From Burkholderia latens (GTDB lineage: Bacteria; Pseudomonadota; Gammaproteobacteria; Burkholderiales; Burkholderiaceae), in NCBI RefSeq assembly GCF_001718795.1, contig NZ_CP013435.1, forward strand, positions 868,001 through 932,000: DNA of 64,000 bases. Direction: 5' to 3'. The position numbers were made by a program, and so were the translations under genes. Shown here one piece after another: positions 56,698-64,000 of this stretch (position 1 is the first letter of the stretch; the number at the start of each line of letters is the position of its first letter). The notes beneath the pieces were generated by a model. It searched no databases. It was not told where the DNA came from and saw nothing but the letters and a program-made list of their open reading frames with translations.

Positions 56698-57001
56698 GTC
56701 GCGCGGATGCACGCCGGGCGTGCCTGTGCGGGAACGAGTCGAGTACCGGCGCGGTGCGCATGATGCGTCGTGCAGCATGCGCGATCCGTTGCGGTGCGTG
56801 TGCGCGGGCGTAAATGGTGCATGATGTGCCGCGCACGCAGCACCGCCCTGACGGCGCGGAGGGCGCGCATTGAACGGGCGGCTTGGCGCGCTGCGTCGCC
56901 GGTTGAAGCGCTGTGTAATGGCGGACGTGCCGTCGACGACGAGCATGCGCGACGCAGTCGTCATGTGCCGCGACGAGCGGTGCACCGGACGCCGAAATGG
57001 A

Positions 57002-57026
57002 AACGGGCGCGCAATGCGCGCCCGTT
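57002..57026 (-). terminator. terminator hairpin after the rhodanese gene
   Basis: Perfect 11-base stem AACGGGCGCGC / GCGCGCCCGTT with a three-base loop, located 50 bases beyond the stop of the minus-strand rhodanese gene and followed on that strand by a pyrimidine-rich tract (TTCCATTTC). It insulates the urt operon from upstream transcription. Confidence 0.8.
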
Positions 57027-57076
57027 CGGCGGATCAGTGCAGCCGGCGGCGACGCGCCGGCGCAAAGATCGGAAAC

Positions 57077-57400
57077 TCAGTAACGCGGCACCGACGGATC
57101 GACGTCGCGCGACCACGCGTCGATGCCGCCCTGCAGGTTGTACAGTTTCGTGAAGCCGCGCGATTCGAGGAACATCGCGACCTGCGCGCTGCGCATCCCG
57201 TGATGGCATACGCAGACGATTTCCGCTTCGTCGTCGAGTTCCTCGCTGCGCGCGGGAATTTGCTGCATCGGAATCGACACGCTGCCGGCGATCTGCGCGG
57301 TCGAGATTTCCCACGGTTCGCGCACGTCCAGCACGACCGGCGCGGGGCGCGCCGGATCGCGCAGCCATTCAGCGAGCATCGCGGGTGTCAGGATCTGCAT
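57077..57400 (-). CDS. rhodanese-like sulfurtransferase domain protein
   Basis: 107 residues, a single rhodanese domain. VVLDVREPWEISTAQIAGSVSIPM and the active-site loop with Cys in CVCHHGMRSAQVAMFLESRGF; Cys is followed by the six-residue loop HHGMRS. The typical persulfide-binding loop length indicates an active sulfurtransferase, not a phosphatase-like Cdc25 variant. It follows a Pcm-like gene by 11 bases and is probably cotranscribed. Physiological acceptor unknown. Confidence 0.92.
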   Translation of the reverse strand: MQILTPAMLAEWLRDPARPAPVVLDVREPWEISTAQIAGSVSIPMQQIPARSEELDDEAEIVCVCHHGMRSAQVAMFLESRGFTKLYNLQGGIDAWSRDVDPSVPRY

Positions 57401-57411
57401 GGCGCCGCCGC

Positions 57412-58068
57412 TCAGAACTTGAAGCGCGACGGTTCGATCGCGTTGACGAGGTGATCGACGTAGGTTTCGAACACGTCCGCGACACGGTACTGCTTGTCGT
57501 CGATGCGCGTGATGATCTGCGCCTTCATCACCGGACGGCCGCCGACGAACGCCGACAGGCGGCCGCCGATCTTCAGCTGTTCGAGCATCTGCTGCGGCAC
57601 GAGCGGCAGGCCGCCCGCGACGCAGATGACGTCGTACGGCGCCTTGTCGGGCCAGCCGAGCGAGCCGTCGCCAAGCACGACTTCCGCGTTCGTTACGCCG
57701 TCGTTGCGCAGGTTGTCTGCCGCGAACTTCGCGATGTCCGGATCGATCTCGACGGCGGTCACGTGCTGCGCGCGGTGCGCGAACAGCGCGGCGAGGTAGC
57801 CGGAGCCGGCGCCGACCACGAGCACGTTCTCGTGCTTCTTGACCGCCAGTTCCTGCAGCACGCGCGCTTCGACGCGCGGGAACAGCATCTTGCTGCGGCC
57901 GCCGGGCAGCGGCAGTTCGAGGTCCGCGAACGCGAGATCGCGATGTTCGGGCGACACGTATTTTTCACGCTTGACGATCGACAGCAGACCAAGGACGTCG
58001 AGATCCAGCACGTCCCACGGCCGGATCTGTTGTTCGATCATGTTGAAACGCGCGTTTTCGATATTCAT
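57412..58068 (-). CDS. protein-L-isoaspartate O-methyltransferase family protein, atypical
   Basis: 218 residues. The class I fold with motif I VLVVGAGSGYLAALFAH (near 82) and VTAVEIDPDIAKFAADNL is clear, and the family's C-terminal LPLVPQQMLEQLKIGGRLSAFVG is present. However, the signature GQTISQP segment, holding the catalytic Ser of true Pcm enzymes, is replaced by GGRSKMLFPRVEARVL. The annotation by family is safe; isoaspartyl repair activity is not. Linked to a rhodanese gene. In related genera this pair is often next to tolC, which is not seen here. Confidence 0.85.
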   Translation of the reverse strand: MNIENARFNMIEQQIRPWDVLDLDVLGLLSIVKREKYVSPEHRDLAFADLELPLPGGRSKMLFPRVEARVLQELAVKKHENVLVVGAGSGYLAALFAHRAQHVTAVEIDPDIAKFAADNLRNDGVTNAEVVLGDGSLGWPDKAPYDVICVAGGLPLVPQQMLEQLKIGGRLSAFVGGRPVMKAQIITRIDDKQYRVADVFETYVDHLVNAIEPSRFKF

Positions 58069-58172
58069 GGTGTGGTCACGCAGCCAGGTCGGCTATCAGC
58101 GGGGATAGAGAAACTTCGTGATTGTACCAAACGGGACGGAGGGAAAGCCTTCGGACGGCCTGCAACAGACCT

Positions 58173-58430
58173 TTACCCCTTGCTCTTCTTGATCTGCGCC
58201 TCGAACGCGGCGTCGAGCTTGCTGACCTTGCGCGGCTTTTTGGGGCCGAATTCGTCGACGAACCGGACGAATTCGTCGAGCGGAAGCGGTTCGCTGCGCT
58301 TTTCGGCGGTGCCGCTCGAGCGGTCGACCAGGTAGAACAGGCCGCCGGCCATCGCGACCGCCGCGAACTGCGGGTTGCCGGAGCGGGCTTTCAGGCGTTC
58401 GACCGCGTTGGTTGCTTTGGTGGTGCGCAT
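58173..58430 (-). CDS. conserved small hypothetical protein
   Basis: 85 residues, MRTTKATNAVERLKARSG..., with a hydrophobic patch (FAAVAMAGGLFYLVDRSSG, residues about 22-40) and a Lys-rich C-terminus (GPKKPRKVSKLDAAFEAQIKKSKG). No known domain recognised. Codon use is like its neighbours and the frame is uninterrupted, supporting a real gene. The 104-base gap to pcm and 72 bases to hemN leave promoter room. Function unknown. Confidence 0.6.
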   Translation of the reverse strand: MRTTKATNAVERLKARSGNPQFAAVAMAGGLFYLVDRSSGTAEKRSEPLPLDEFVRFVDEFGPKKPRKVSKLDAAFEAQIKKSKG

Positions 58431-58502
58431 CGTGCGGATACTTGCAGGGGCGTTGAACCCGTTACTCTATCAAACCGCCCGCGCGCCCGCGGCGATGCCG
58501 TG

Positions 58503-59894
58503 TCACACGGTGCGTGAGTAGCGCTGGCGCGGCATGCCGCCGAGGTATGCGTCGAACGCCATCGCGATGTTGCGCACGACCATCCGGCCGGCCGGATGGA
58601 TCGTCAGGCGGTCGCCGGCGATGGTCAGCAGGCCGTCTTGCTCGAAGCCGCGCAGCGCGAAGAGCTCGCGTGCGAAGTGATCGGCGAAGCGGATCCCGTG
58701 CGCGGCCTCGATGTGCGAAAAGGGCAGGTCGAGATTGCACATCAGCTGCGTGATCACGTCGCGGCGCAGCCGGTCGTCGGCCGTGAGCCGCACGCCGCGC
58801 GCGATCGGCAGCCGGCCGGCGTCGAGCGCCGCGCCATACGCGGGCAGATCCTTCGCATTCTGCGCATAGACGTCGCCGACCTTGCCGATCGACGACGCGC
58901 CGAGGCCGATCAGGTCGGTATCCGCGCGCGTGCTGTAGCCCTGGAAATTGCGCTGCAGCGTGCCGTTTCGCTGCGCGCGCACCAGTTCGTCGGACGGCCG
59001 CGCGAAATGGTCCATCCCGATGTACACGTAGCCGGCCGCCGTCAGCATGTCGATCGCGAGGCCGAGCAGCGCGACGCGCGTGTCCGGCGGCGGCAGCGCC
59101 GCATCGTCGATCTGGCGCTGCATCTTGAACAGGTGCGGCATGTGTGCGTAGCCGAACACCGACAGCCGGTCGGGCGCGAGTTCGATGATCGTTTCGAGCG
59201 TTCGCGCGAACACGGCCACCGTCTGGTGCGGAAGCCCGTAGATCAGGTCGACGCTGATCGAATGGAAACCGGTCGTACGCGCGGCGGACAGCAGGTCGGC
59301 CGTCATCGCGATCGGCTGGACCCGGTTGATCGCTTGCTGCACGACCGGATCGAAATCCTGCACGCCGAGGCTCAGCCGGTTGAAGCCGATGTTGCGCAGG
59401 TGCACGAGTGTCGCGGGCGTGACCGTGCGCGGGTCGATTTCGATCGAGAACTCGGCGTCGGCGTCCGGTGCGAGCGTGAAGTGTTCGCGGGTTGCAGCCA
59501 TCAATTCGGCCGTTTCGGCGTCGGACAGGAAAGTCGGCGTACCGCCACCCCAGTGCAGCTGCGTGACCGTGCGCGCAGGGTCGAACAGCGCGGCCTGCAG
59601 CGCCAGCTCGCGCTTCAGTTGCTCGAGATACGGGCGCGCGCGGCGTCGGTTGTTGGTCGCGATCTTGTTGCAGCCGCAGTAAAAGCAGGCGGTGTTGCAG
59701 AACGGGATATGGAAGTACAGCGACAGGTCGCTCGACGACGCGCCCGGATCGCGCGCGGCGCGCACATAGTCGGCCGGGTCGAAATCGTCGCGGAACTGCA
59801 GGGCGGTGGGGTACGACGTATAGCGCGGCCCGTTCGCACCGTACTTCGCGAGCAAATCGGGACGGAACAACGTGTCGGCAGAACCGGAATTCAT
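58503..59894 (-). CDS. hemN: oxygen-independent coproporphyrinogen III dehydrogenase
   Basis: 463 residues from MNSGSADTLFRPDLLAKYG. Radical SAM protein: LYFHIPFCNTACFYCGCNKI holds the CxxxCxxC cluster, plus a fourth Cys, as in E. coli HemN; further HWGGGTPTFLSD, EFSIEIDPRTV, RLSLGVQDFDPVVQQAINR and SVDLIYGLPHQT. The full-length form with the C-terminal trip-wire domain distinguishes it from HemW. It makes protoporphyrinogen IX without oxygen. Upstream of the start I looked for an FNR/ANR box (TTGAT-N4-ATCAA) and saw none. Confidence 0.95.
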   Translation of the reverse strand: MNSGSADTLFRPDLLAKYGANGPRYTSYPTALQFRDDFDPADYVRAARDPGASSSDLSLYFHIPFCNTACFYCGCNKIATNNRRRARPYLEQLKRELALQAALFDPARTVTQLHWGGGTPTFLSDAETAELMAATREHFTLAPDADAEFSIEIDPRTVTPATLVHLRNIGFNRLSLGVQDFDPVVQQAINRVQPIAMTADLLSAARTTGFHSISVDLIYGLPHQTVAVFARTLETIIELAPDRLSVFGYAHMPHLFKMQRQIDDAALPPPDTRVALLGLAIDMLTAAGYVYIGMDHFARPSDELVRAQRNGTLQRNFQGYSTRADTDLIGLGASSIGKVGDVYAQNAKDLPAYGAALDAGRLPIARGVRLTADDRLRRDVITQLMCNLDLPFSHIEAAHGIRFADHFARELFALRGFEQDGLLTIAGDRLTIHPAGRMVVRNIAMAFDAYLGGMPRQRYSRTV

Positions 59895-60067
59895 GATGGT
59901 CTCGCGCTTTTTAGATGCGTTCGAGTATAGGAACGGGCATTTCGGCTGCGTTGTGTAATAACGTCGCAGCCGGTGGTGGCACAATGCGCAGTGGGCCGCC
60001 GCACTGCTGCGTCCGGTTGCCGCATCGTGTTTTTGTCGTTTGTCGAGAGTGTCGAGTGTCCGTCGAA

Positions 60068-60391
60068 ATGCCTGTCCGTCCCGCGCCTGCCGATGTGCCG
60101 CCGCCGCATGCGTGCCGCGAGGGGTGCGGTGCCTGCTGCATCGCGCCGTCGATTTCGTCGCCGATTCCCGGGATGCCCGGCGGCAAGCCGGCCGGCGTGC
60201 GCTGCGTGCAGCTCGGCGACGACTTGCGCTGCCGGATCTTCGGCCGGCCGGAGCGGCCCGCGTGCTGTTCGGGGCTTCAGCCTTCGGTCGAGATGTGCGG
60301 CGCGTCGCGCGACGATGCGCTTGCGTGGCTCGCACGCCTCGAGGTCGCGACGCAGCCGTCTTCGGCGCCCGGCCGATCACCGATTCGCTGA
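60068..60391 (+). CDS. YkgJ family cysteine cluster protein
   Basis: 107 residues from [19 protein letters not shown]. Cysteine-rich: [16 protein letters not shown] gives CxxxCGACC, later Cys in [26 protein letters not shown]. The family is annotated as zinc- or iron-chelating (UPF0153). Homologues of about this length lie downstream of hemN in other betaproteobacteria, though a direct link to haem synthesis is inference. A GTG 12 bases upstream is possible as start. Confidence 0.85.
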   Translation: MPVRPAPADVPPPHACREGCGACCIAPSISSPIPGMPGGKPAGVRCVQLGDDLRCRIFGRPERPACCSGLQPSVEMCGASRDDALAWLARLEVATQPSSAPGRSPIR

Positions 60392-60530
60392 CCGCGGTGA
60401 TATACGTCGGCGCGCGCCGGGAACCGGCGGCATGCGCGGCGGCGCTCGCTTCGGTCCCCCGCGCGCCTCATGGGCCGGCGCCGCTTGCCAGACCGCCGCT
60501 TCGCCCGATATACGAAGGAGATTGTCCAGC

Positions 60531-61112
60531 ATGACCGCATCTTGCACGCCCGGCCGGCGCCGCTTCGTCGCCGCCTGCGCCGGCGCCATCGGCGTGTCGA
60601 TATCGCTCGCCGCCTGCGCGTCGACGTTCCCGTTCATCCCCGATCACTACACGTTCTCGCGCGGCGACGTGCAGAAAGCCGTCGCGCGCAAGTTTCCGTA
60701 TCAGCGCACGGTCGCGCAGGTCGTCGACGTGTCGCTCGCGAATCCGGCCGTGAGCCTGCTGCCCGACCAGAACCGTGTCGCCGTGCAACTCGATGCGCAC
60801 TTTGCGAGCCCGTTTCTGCGCGCACCGGTGAGCGGCAAGTTCACCGTGTCCGGCCAGCTCGCCTACGACGCGCCAAGCCGTTCGGTCGTGCTGAAGGCGC
60901 CGGCCGTCGACAGTCTCGCGCTCGACGGCGACGCGCAAATGTATGCGCAGCAAGTCGGCGCGGCTGCGGGGCTGCTCGCGACGCAGGTGCTGACCAACTA
61001 TCCGATCTACACGTTCAAGCCCGAGCAACTGCAATTTGCCGGAGTCAACTACGAACCCGGTACAATTACGATTCTTACAAACGGCATACGCGTCGCGATC
61101 GTCGAAAAGTGA
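60531..61112 (+). CDS. DUF1439 lipoprotein
   Basis: 193 residues, start MTASCTPGRRRFVAACAG preceded by a strong GAAGGAG ribosome site. The signal peptide ends in SLAAC (lipobox, Cys29), so it is a lipoprotein, preceded by an Arg-rich n-region. The mature part (FPFIPDHYTFSRGDVQKAVARKFPYQRTV...) is a beta-rich DUF1439/YceB-like domain of the lipid-binding TULIP type. The position after the lipobox (AACAS) suggests outer-membrane sorting. Precise role unknown. Confidence 0.87.
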   Translation: MTASCTPGRRRFVAACAGAIGVSISLAACASTFPFIPDHYTFSRGDVQKAVARKFPYQRTVAQVVDVSLANPAVSLLPDQNRVAVQLDAHFASPFLRAPVSGKFTVSGQLAYDAPSRSVVLKAPAVDSLALDGDAQMYAQQVGAAAGLLATQVLTNYPIYTFKPEQLQFAGVNYEPGTITILTNGIRVAIVEK

Positions 61113-61142
61113 CGGTGCACCGCGCGCGGCCGGGCGGGCCGC

Positions 61143-61154
61143 GGCGGTAGCGTG
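61143..61154 (+). promoter_or_regulatory. ops-like element (GGCGGTAGCGTG) upstream of uppP
   Basis: The 12 bases GGCGGTAGCGTG match the enterobacterial ops sequence that pauses RNA polymerase and recruits RfaH. It lies 37 bases before the uppP ATG. RfaH/ops control is not established for this genus, so this may be chance. Confidence 0.25.
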
Positions 61155-61190
61155 GCCCTTTCTTTCGACCACTTCGGAGTTGGGCCACGG

Positions 61191-62021
61191 ATGGACTGGA
61201 TCCTGATCTGCAAGGCATTGATCCTCGGCGTCGTCGAGGGGCTGACGGAATTCCTCCCGGTGTCGAGCACCGGTCACCTGATCGTCGCCGGCAGCTTTCT
61301 GGATTTCAACGACGCGCATGCGAAGACCTTCGACGTCGTGATCCAGTTCGGCGCGATTCTCGCGGTGTGCTGGGAATACCGGCAGCGGATCGTGTCGGTC
61401 GTTACCGGGTTGCCGAGCCGGCCCGACGCACGGCGCTTCGCGTTGAACGTCGTGATCGCGACGATTCCCGCGATCGCGCTCGGCCTGCTGTTCGAGAAGA
61501 AGATCAAGGCGGTGCTGTTCTCACCGGTGCCCGTCGCGTTCGCGCTCGTCGTGGGCGGCGCGATCATCCTGTGGGCGGAGGCGCGGCAGCGCGAGCGCAG
61601 CGTGCCGCCGCGCGTGCAGTCGATCGATGCGCTGACGCCGCTCGATGCGCTGAAGGTCGGCATCGCGCAATGTTTTGCGCTCGTGCCCGGCATGTCGCGC
61701 TCGGGCTCGACGATCATCGGCGGGATGCTGTTCGGCCTCGACCGGCGCGTCGCGACGGAGTTCTCGTTCTTTCTTGCGATTCCGATCATATTCGGCGCGA
61801 CGCTCTACGAAACCGTCAAGGACTGGCATGCGTTCACTGTCGATTCGCTTGGGTTGTTCGCGCTGGGGCTCGTCGCCGCGTTTTTCAGCGCATTCGTGTG
61901 CGTGCGGTGGCTGCTGCGCTTCGTCGCGACGCATGACTTCACGGTGTTCGCGTGGTATCGGATCGCGTTCGGGCTGTTCGTGCTGCTCGTCGGCTACAGC
62001 GGATGGCTGAACTGGGCGTGA
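61191..62021 (+). CDS. uppP: undecaprenyl-diphosphatase (BacA/UppP)
   Basis: 276 residues from [18 protein letters not shown]; a GTG at 61152 would add 13 residues before the first helix and is less likely. Seven or eight membrane segments. Catalytic motifs: [17 protein letters not shown] (Glu/His) and [22 protein letters not shown] (PGxSRSGxT, Arg). Dephosphorylates undecaprenyl diphosphate to recycle the lipid carrier used for peptidoglycan and O-antigen. Confidence 0.97.
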   Translation: MDWILICKALILGVVEGLTEFLPVSSTGHLIVAGSFLDFNDAHAKTFDVVIQFGAILAVCWEYRQRIVSVVTGLPSRPDARRFALNVVIATIPAIALGLLFEKKIKAVLFSPVPVAFALVVGGAIILWAEARQRERSVPPRVQSIDALTPLDALKVGIAQCFALVPGMSRSGSTIIGGMLFGLDRRVATEFSFFLAIPIIFGATLYETVKDWHAFTVDSLGLFALGLVAAFFSAFVCVRWLLRFVATHDFTVFAWYRIAFGLFVLLVGYSGWLNWA

Positions 62022-62054
62022 CGCCGGGCCAGCGCGACAGCGTGCCCAATGACG

Positions 62055-62090
62055 AACGGCCCAATCGGCAGATGCCGGTTGGGCCGTTTT
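62055..62090. terminator. bidirectional terminator between uppP and trmB
   Basis: Stem AACGGCCCAA (62055-62064) / TTGGGCCGTT (62079-62088) extended by CGGC / GCCG, four-base loop, with TTTT on the plus side. It lies 33 bases after the uppP stop and 25 bases from the convergent trmB stop. Serves uppP clearly; the minus-strand side lacks a long T-tract. Confidence 0.88.
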
Positions 62091-62114
62091 GCGTTGCGTG
62101 GCGGAGGGGTGCGG

Positions 62115-62882
62115 TCAGCCGGCGCGCTTGCGGAACACCAGATCCCACACGCCGTGCCCGAGCCGCAGCCCGCGCCGTTCGAACTTCGTGACGGGGCGGT
62201 AGTCGGGGCGCGGCGCGTAGTCTGCGGCCGTGTTCTCGAGCGTCGGTTCGGCGCCGAGCACTTCCAGCATCTGTTCCGCATAGTTCTGCCAGTCGGTCGC
62301 GCAATGCAGGTACGCGCCCGGCTTCAGGCGCGACGCGAGGTGCGCGACGAGCGGCGGCTGGATCAGCCGGCGTTTGTGGTGGCGCGCCTTGTGCCACGGA
62401 TCCGGGAAGAAGATGTGCACGCCGTCCAGGCTTTCCGGTGCCAGCATGTGCTCGAGCACTTCGACTGCGTCGTGCTGGATGATGCGGATGTTCGTCAGAT
62501 CCTGTTCGCCGATCAGCTTCAGCAATGCGCCGACGCCCGGCTCGTGCACCTCGACGCCGAGGAAGTCGTCGCCAGGTCGGTGCGCGGCGATTTCCGCGGT
62601 CGACGCGCCCATCCCGAAGCCGATCTCCAGGATGCGCGGCGCGCTGCGGCCGAACACGGCGTCCCAGTCGGGGATGTCCGGCGCGTACGGGACGACGAAG
62701 CGCGGGCCGAGCTCGTCCAGTGCGCGGCGCTGGCCGGTCGACACGCGGCCGGCACGTGTGACGAAGCTGCGGATGCGGCGGCGGTGCAGCGGATTGACTT
62801 CATCGGCGCCGTCGGCGGCTTCGTCGGGAAGGGCGGCGTCGTCCGGCGGCAGGCCGGCTTCGTTCGGATCGTCGTGCATCAT
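62115..62882 (-). CDS. trmB: tRNA (guanine-N7-)-methyltransferase
   Basis: 255 residues from [18 protein letters not shown] site [20 protein letters not shown]; downstream [15 protein letters not shown], the family motif [21 protein letters not shown] and [15 protein letters not shown]. It methylates G46 of tRNAs. The N-terminal 50 acidic residues are variable in this genus. The gene borders the tRNA-Gly fragment and hence the putative island at right. Confidence 0.95.
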   Translation of the reverse strand: MMHDDPNEAGLPPDDAALPDEAADGADEVNPLHRRRIRSFVTRAGRVSTGQRRALDELGPRFVVPYAPDIPDWDAVFGRSAPRILEIGFGMGASTAEIAAHRPGDDFLGVEVHEPGVGALLKLIGEQDLTNIRIIQHDAVEVLEHMLAPESLDGVHIFFPDPWHKARHHKRRLIQPPLVAHLASRLKPGAYLHCATDWQNYAEQMLEVLGAEPTLENTAADYAPRPDYRPVTKFERRGLRLGHGVWDLVFRKRAG

Positions 62883-62955
62883 CGGTACAGAAAAGCTCGG
62901 TTGCAGGCGAGGGCCCGTTGCGCGTAGCAGTGCGCCGGGTGTCGGCACATGGTAC

Positions 62956-62982
62956 AAAAAAGCCGCCTTCGACGAGGCGGCT
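62956..62982 (-). terminator. minus-strand terminator that would have served a tRNA-Gly gene
   Basis: On the minus strand AGCCGCC-T...A-GGCGGCT (stem of 8 bases, short loop) is followed by TTTTTT. It sits 28 bases downstream of the tRNA 3' fragment and between it and trmB, and has no other transcript to serve. Confidence 0.8.
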
Positions 62983-63010
62983 CACGCGCAGGCTGCAGTG
63001 CAGCAGAAAG

Positions 63011-63033
63011 TGGAGCGGGCGATGGGAATCGAA
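63011..63033 (-). other. 3' end fragment of a tRNA-Gly gene, putative attachment site
   Basis: On the minus strand these 23 bases read T-loop TTCGATT, T-stem CCCAT, acceptor CGCCCGC, T, then CCA, exactly the 3' end of a glycine tRNA whose 5' end would begin GCGGGCG. The bases beyond (63034 onward) do not continue as a tRNA: no anticodon arm or GCGGGCG was found. Such 3' fragments are the hallmark of tyrosine-integrase att sites. Confidence 0.72.
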
Positions 63034-63167
63034 GGCTCCTCCACGCGCATCCGCAGCACTTTGATTTAAAAGGAACATGGAGCGGGCAACCCAACCCCAT
63101 GTCGGATACTTCTGTAGCAGTTTACCAGAGCGCCGCAGTCGTCACGAATTTCCCACTACGTCGGCCC

Positions 63168-63173
63168 TATAAT
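63168..63173 (+). promoter_or_regulatory. candidate -10 hexamer upstream of the last gene
   Basis: TATAAT, 56 bases before the ATG at 63230, in an otherwise GC-rich context. No good -35 was found at 16-18 bases upstream, so an activator or a different sigma factor may be needed. Confidence 0.4.
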
Positions 63174-63229
63174 CCGCGTGCAGGTGTCGGCGACCAATCA
63201 TACAAACACAACGAAAGTGAAGGGGAAGC

Positions 63230-64000
63230 ATGTCACTCGAAGGACTCTCAGCAGCGGAGATTGACCAGCGACAGAATGAACTTCTCGCGCATGTTCCCGA
63301 GCGCGACTCCATCGGCAACATGCGGTTGCGCGAGCTTTTGAACTGGGGTGATGACGACCTGTATTGGAGCGTCAGAAACCGTCTGGTAGACACCGGTGTT
63401 CTGGAAACCGGTCGGGGTATGGGCGGGAGCGTTCGACGCGTTCCTGCGGTGGTAGAACCCGTTGCGGAAGAGCCTGCAGGCGCTGCCGTTGTCGCGGGGG
63501 ATGTCCAACCCCCTGACGCGGGACAAGGAGCCCAGGCCGGGGCTGAATTCGCCCGAGAGGATCAGCTTTACGAACCGATTGCAACCGTGCTGCGAGGGCA
63601 GTGGGCGAAGGAACAGGGCTTCGACGCCTATTCGGTCGAAATCACGGCGCGGCAAGGGTCCAGACAGACCGGTGGCAAATGGACCCGGCCCGACCTGACA
63701 GCCGTTGGTTACAAGACATTCCCGTTCGTGCCGGGGCGCTTCCTGGAGGTCGTGACGTTCGAAGTCAAGCCGTTTTCCACGGTTGACGTTGCCTCAGTCT
63801 ATGAGGCGTTGGCGCATAGGCGGGCGTCCACGCGTGCGTATGTTGTGCTGCACGTCCCGGAGGAGCGGGAGCGTGACATCATTGCAGCGGTCGAGGCAAC
63901 GTGCGAAGAAGCCAAGCGGCATGGGATCGGTGTGATTGTCGCGACTCGCCCCGATAGTTTCGATCACTGGGACGTCCGATATGAAGCCGAGCGGTTTGAG
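63230..64000 (+). CDS. HTH plus PD-(D/E)XK nuclease-like protein, 3' end cut by window edge
   Basis: The frame is open for 257 residues to the window edge, with an AGGGGAAG ribosome site. Residues about 10-72 look like a winged-helix domain (IGNMRLRELLNWGDDDLYWSVRNRL, then a beta wing GRGMGGSVRRV). After a Pro/Ala-rich linker, residues about 108-240 carry the spacing of the PD-(D/E)XK fold: Glu115 (LYEPI), Asp155 in RPDLTAV, Glu178-x-Lys180 in TFEVKPF, then YEALAHRRASTRAYVVLHV. No family name is recognised. Position beside a tRNA att fragment suggests an island-borne, possibly defence-related nuclease. Confidence 0.7.
   Translation, partial: MSLEGLSAAEIDQRQNELLAHVPERDSIGNMRLRELLNWGDDDLYWSVRNRLVDTGVLETGRGMGGSVRRVPAVVEPVAEEPAGAAVVAGDVQPPDAGQGAQAGAEFAREDQLYEPIATVLRGQWAKEQGFDAYSVEITARQGSRQTGGKWTRPDLTAVGYKTFPFVPGRFLEVVTFEVKPFSTVDVASVYEALAHRRASTRAYVVLHVPEERERDIIAAVEATCEEAKRHGIGVIVATRPDSFDHWDVRYEAERFE

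Larger units (their letters stand above)
56620..57076. other. regulatory gap upstream of urtA
   Basis: This 457-base gap separates the urt operon from the rhodanese gene. It carries the sigma-54 promoter at 56683-56697 and the terminator of the upstream minus-strand unit at 57002-57026. Between 56750 and 56840 several TGGTGC / TGTGCC half-sites occur that could bind NtrC. No gene was recognised. Confidence 0.55.
62883..63229. other. junction of conserved chromosome and putative genomic island
   Basis: This 347-base gap between trmB and the last gene holds, left to right, a minus-strand terminator (62956-62982), a tRNA-Gly 3' fragment (63011-63033), a second partial copy of the acceptor-arm sequence TGGAGCGGGC at 63078-63087, and a -10-like TATAAT at 63168. 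No protein gene was recognised in it. Confidence 0.7.

Noticed and set aside
57027..57076. tolC expected next to the pcm-rhodanese pair
   Set aside because: No outer-membrane channel gene is present between the rhodanese gene and urtA; absence may reflect gene order in this lineage and is not itself evidence of deletion.
59895..60067. FNR/ANR box for oxygen control of hemN
   Set aside because: No TTGAT-N4-ATCAA-like palindrome seen in the gap.
63011..63095. Complete tRNA-Gly gene on the minus strand
   Set aside because: Only the T-loop, T-stem half and acceptor 3' strand are present; no D-arm, anticodon arm or 5' acceptor could be found in the adjoining bases.

Overview
The window is a GC-rich chromosomal segment of a betaproteobacterium, almost certainly a Burkholderia and most likely a member of the B. 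cepacia complex. The grounds are the gene orders thiD/rubA/yqgE-ruvX-pyrR-pyrB-pyrC, apaH-rmlBACD-wzm-wzt...wbiF-wbiG-wbiH-wbiI, manB/waaC/kdoO/waaA and urtABCDE-ureDABCEFG, together with the codon bias. No species is claimed. Almost all genes are housekeeping or surface-polysaccharide genes. No intact IS element, CRISPR array, rRNA or complete tRNA was seen.

Layout. 1-1417: end of a minus-strand sugar/methyltransferase pair, cut by the window edge. 1894-9623: thiD, rubredoxin, a 435-residue protein that looks like a relic of the PilL/ChpA chemosensory kinase, then yqgE-ruvX-pyrR-pyrB-pyrC'-acyltransferase. The 'dihydroorotase' here lacks its metal ligands and should be a structural PyrC' subunit. 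9657-10496: apaH, divergent from the O-antigen cluster.

10838-31605: O-antigen locus. rmlBACD makes dTDP-L-rhamnose. manC, gmd and rmd make GDP-D-rhamnose from mannose-1-phosphate, and the matching phosphomannomutase lies 14 kb away at 40096. Wzm/Wzt is an ABC exporter whose ATPase carries a C-terminal glycan-recognition domain. wbiG-wbiH-wbiI (equivalent to wbpV-wbpL-wbpM) make and load the initiating N-acetylated 6-deoxy sugar on undecaprenyl phosphate. Between them lie serotype-specific glycosyltransferases in a visibly more AT-rich block (about 16.8-24.3 kb). The standout gene is an 813-residue methyltransferase-coiled coil-glycosyltransferase fusion with a 33-residue repeat, a candidate chain terminator and molecular ruler.

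31958-34330: a lipoprotein sedolisin protease with six C-terminal bulb-lectin motifs. 34425-39853: a second glycan operon (WecA-like initiator, galE, two glycosyltransferases, Wzx flippase, no polymerase). 40096-44994: manB, waaC, a Kdo hydroxylase and waaA, which build the LPS inner core.

45056-56619: a complete minus-strand urea module. The urtABCDE importer is followed by ureDABCEFG, with a perfect sigma-54 -24/-12 promoter before urtA, so it should be nitrogen regulated. UreE has a His-Ser tail encoded by fourteen perfect hexamers, a likely slippage site. 57077-62882: rhodanese, a Pcm-like methyltransferase, hemN, small conserved genes, uppP and trmB.

62955-64000: right of trmB lies the 3' end of a glycine tRNA gene next to its original terminator but with no tRNA body. 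It is followed by a gene with a PD-(D/E)XK nuclease signature that runs off the window. This looks like one end of a tRNA-integrated genomic island and is the best place to look for an undescribed (possibly defence) system, although most of it lies outside this window.
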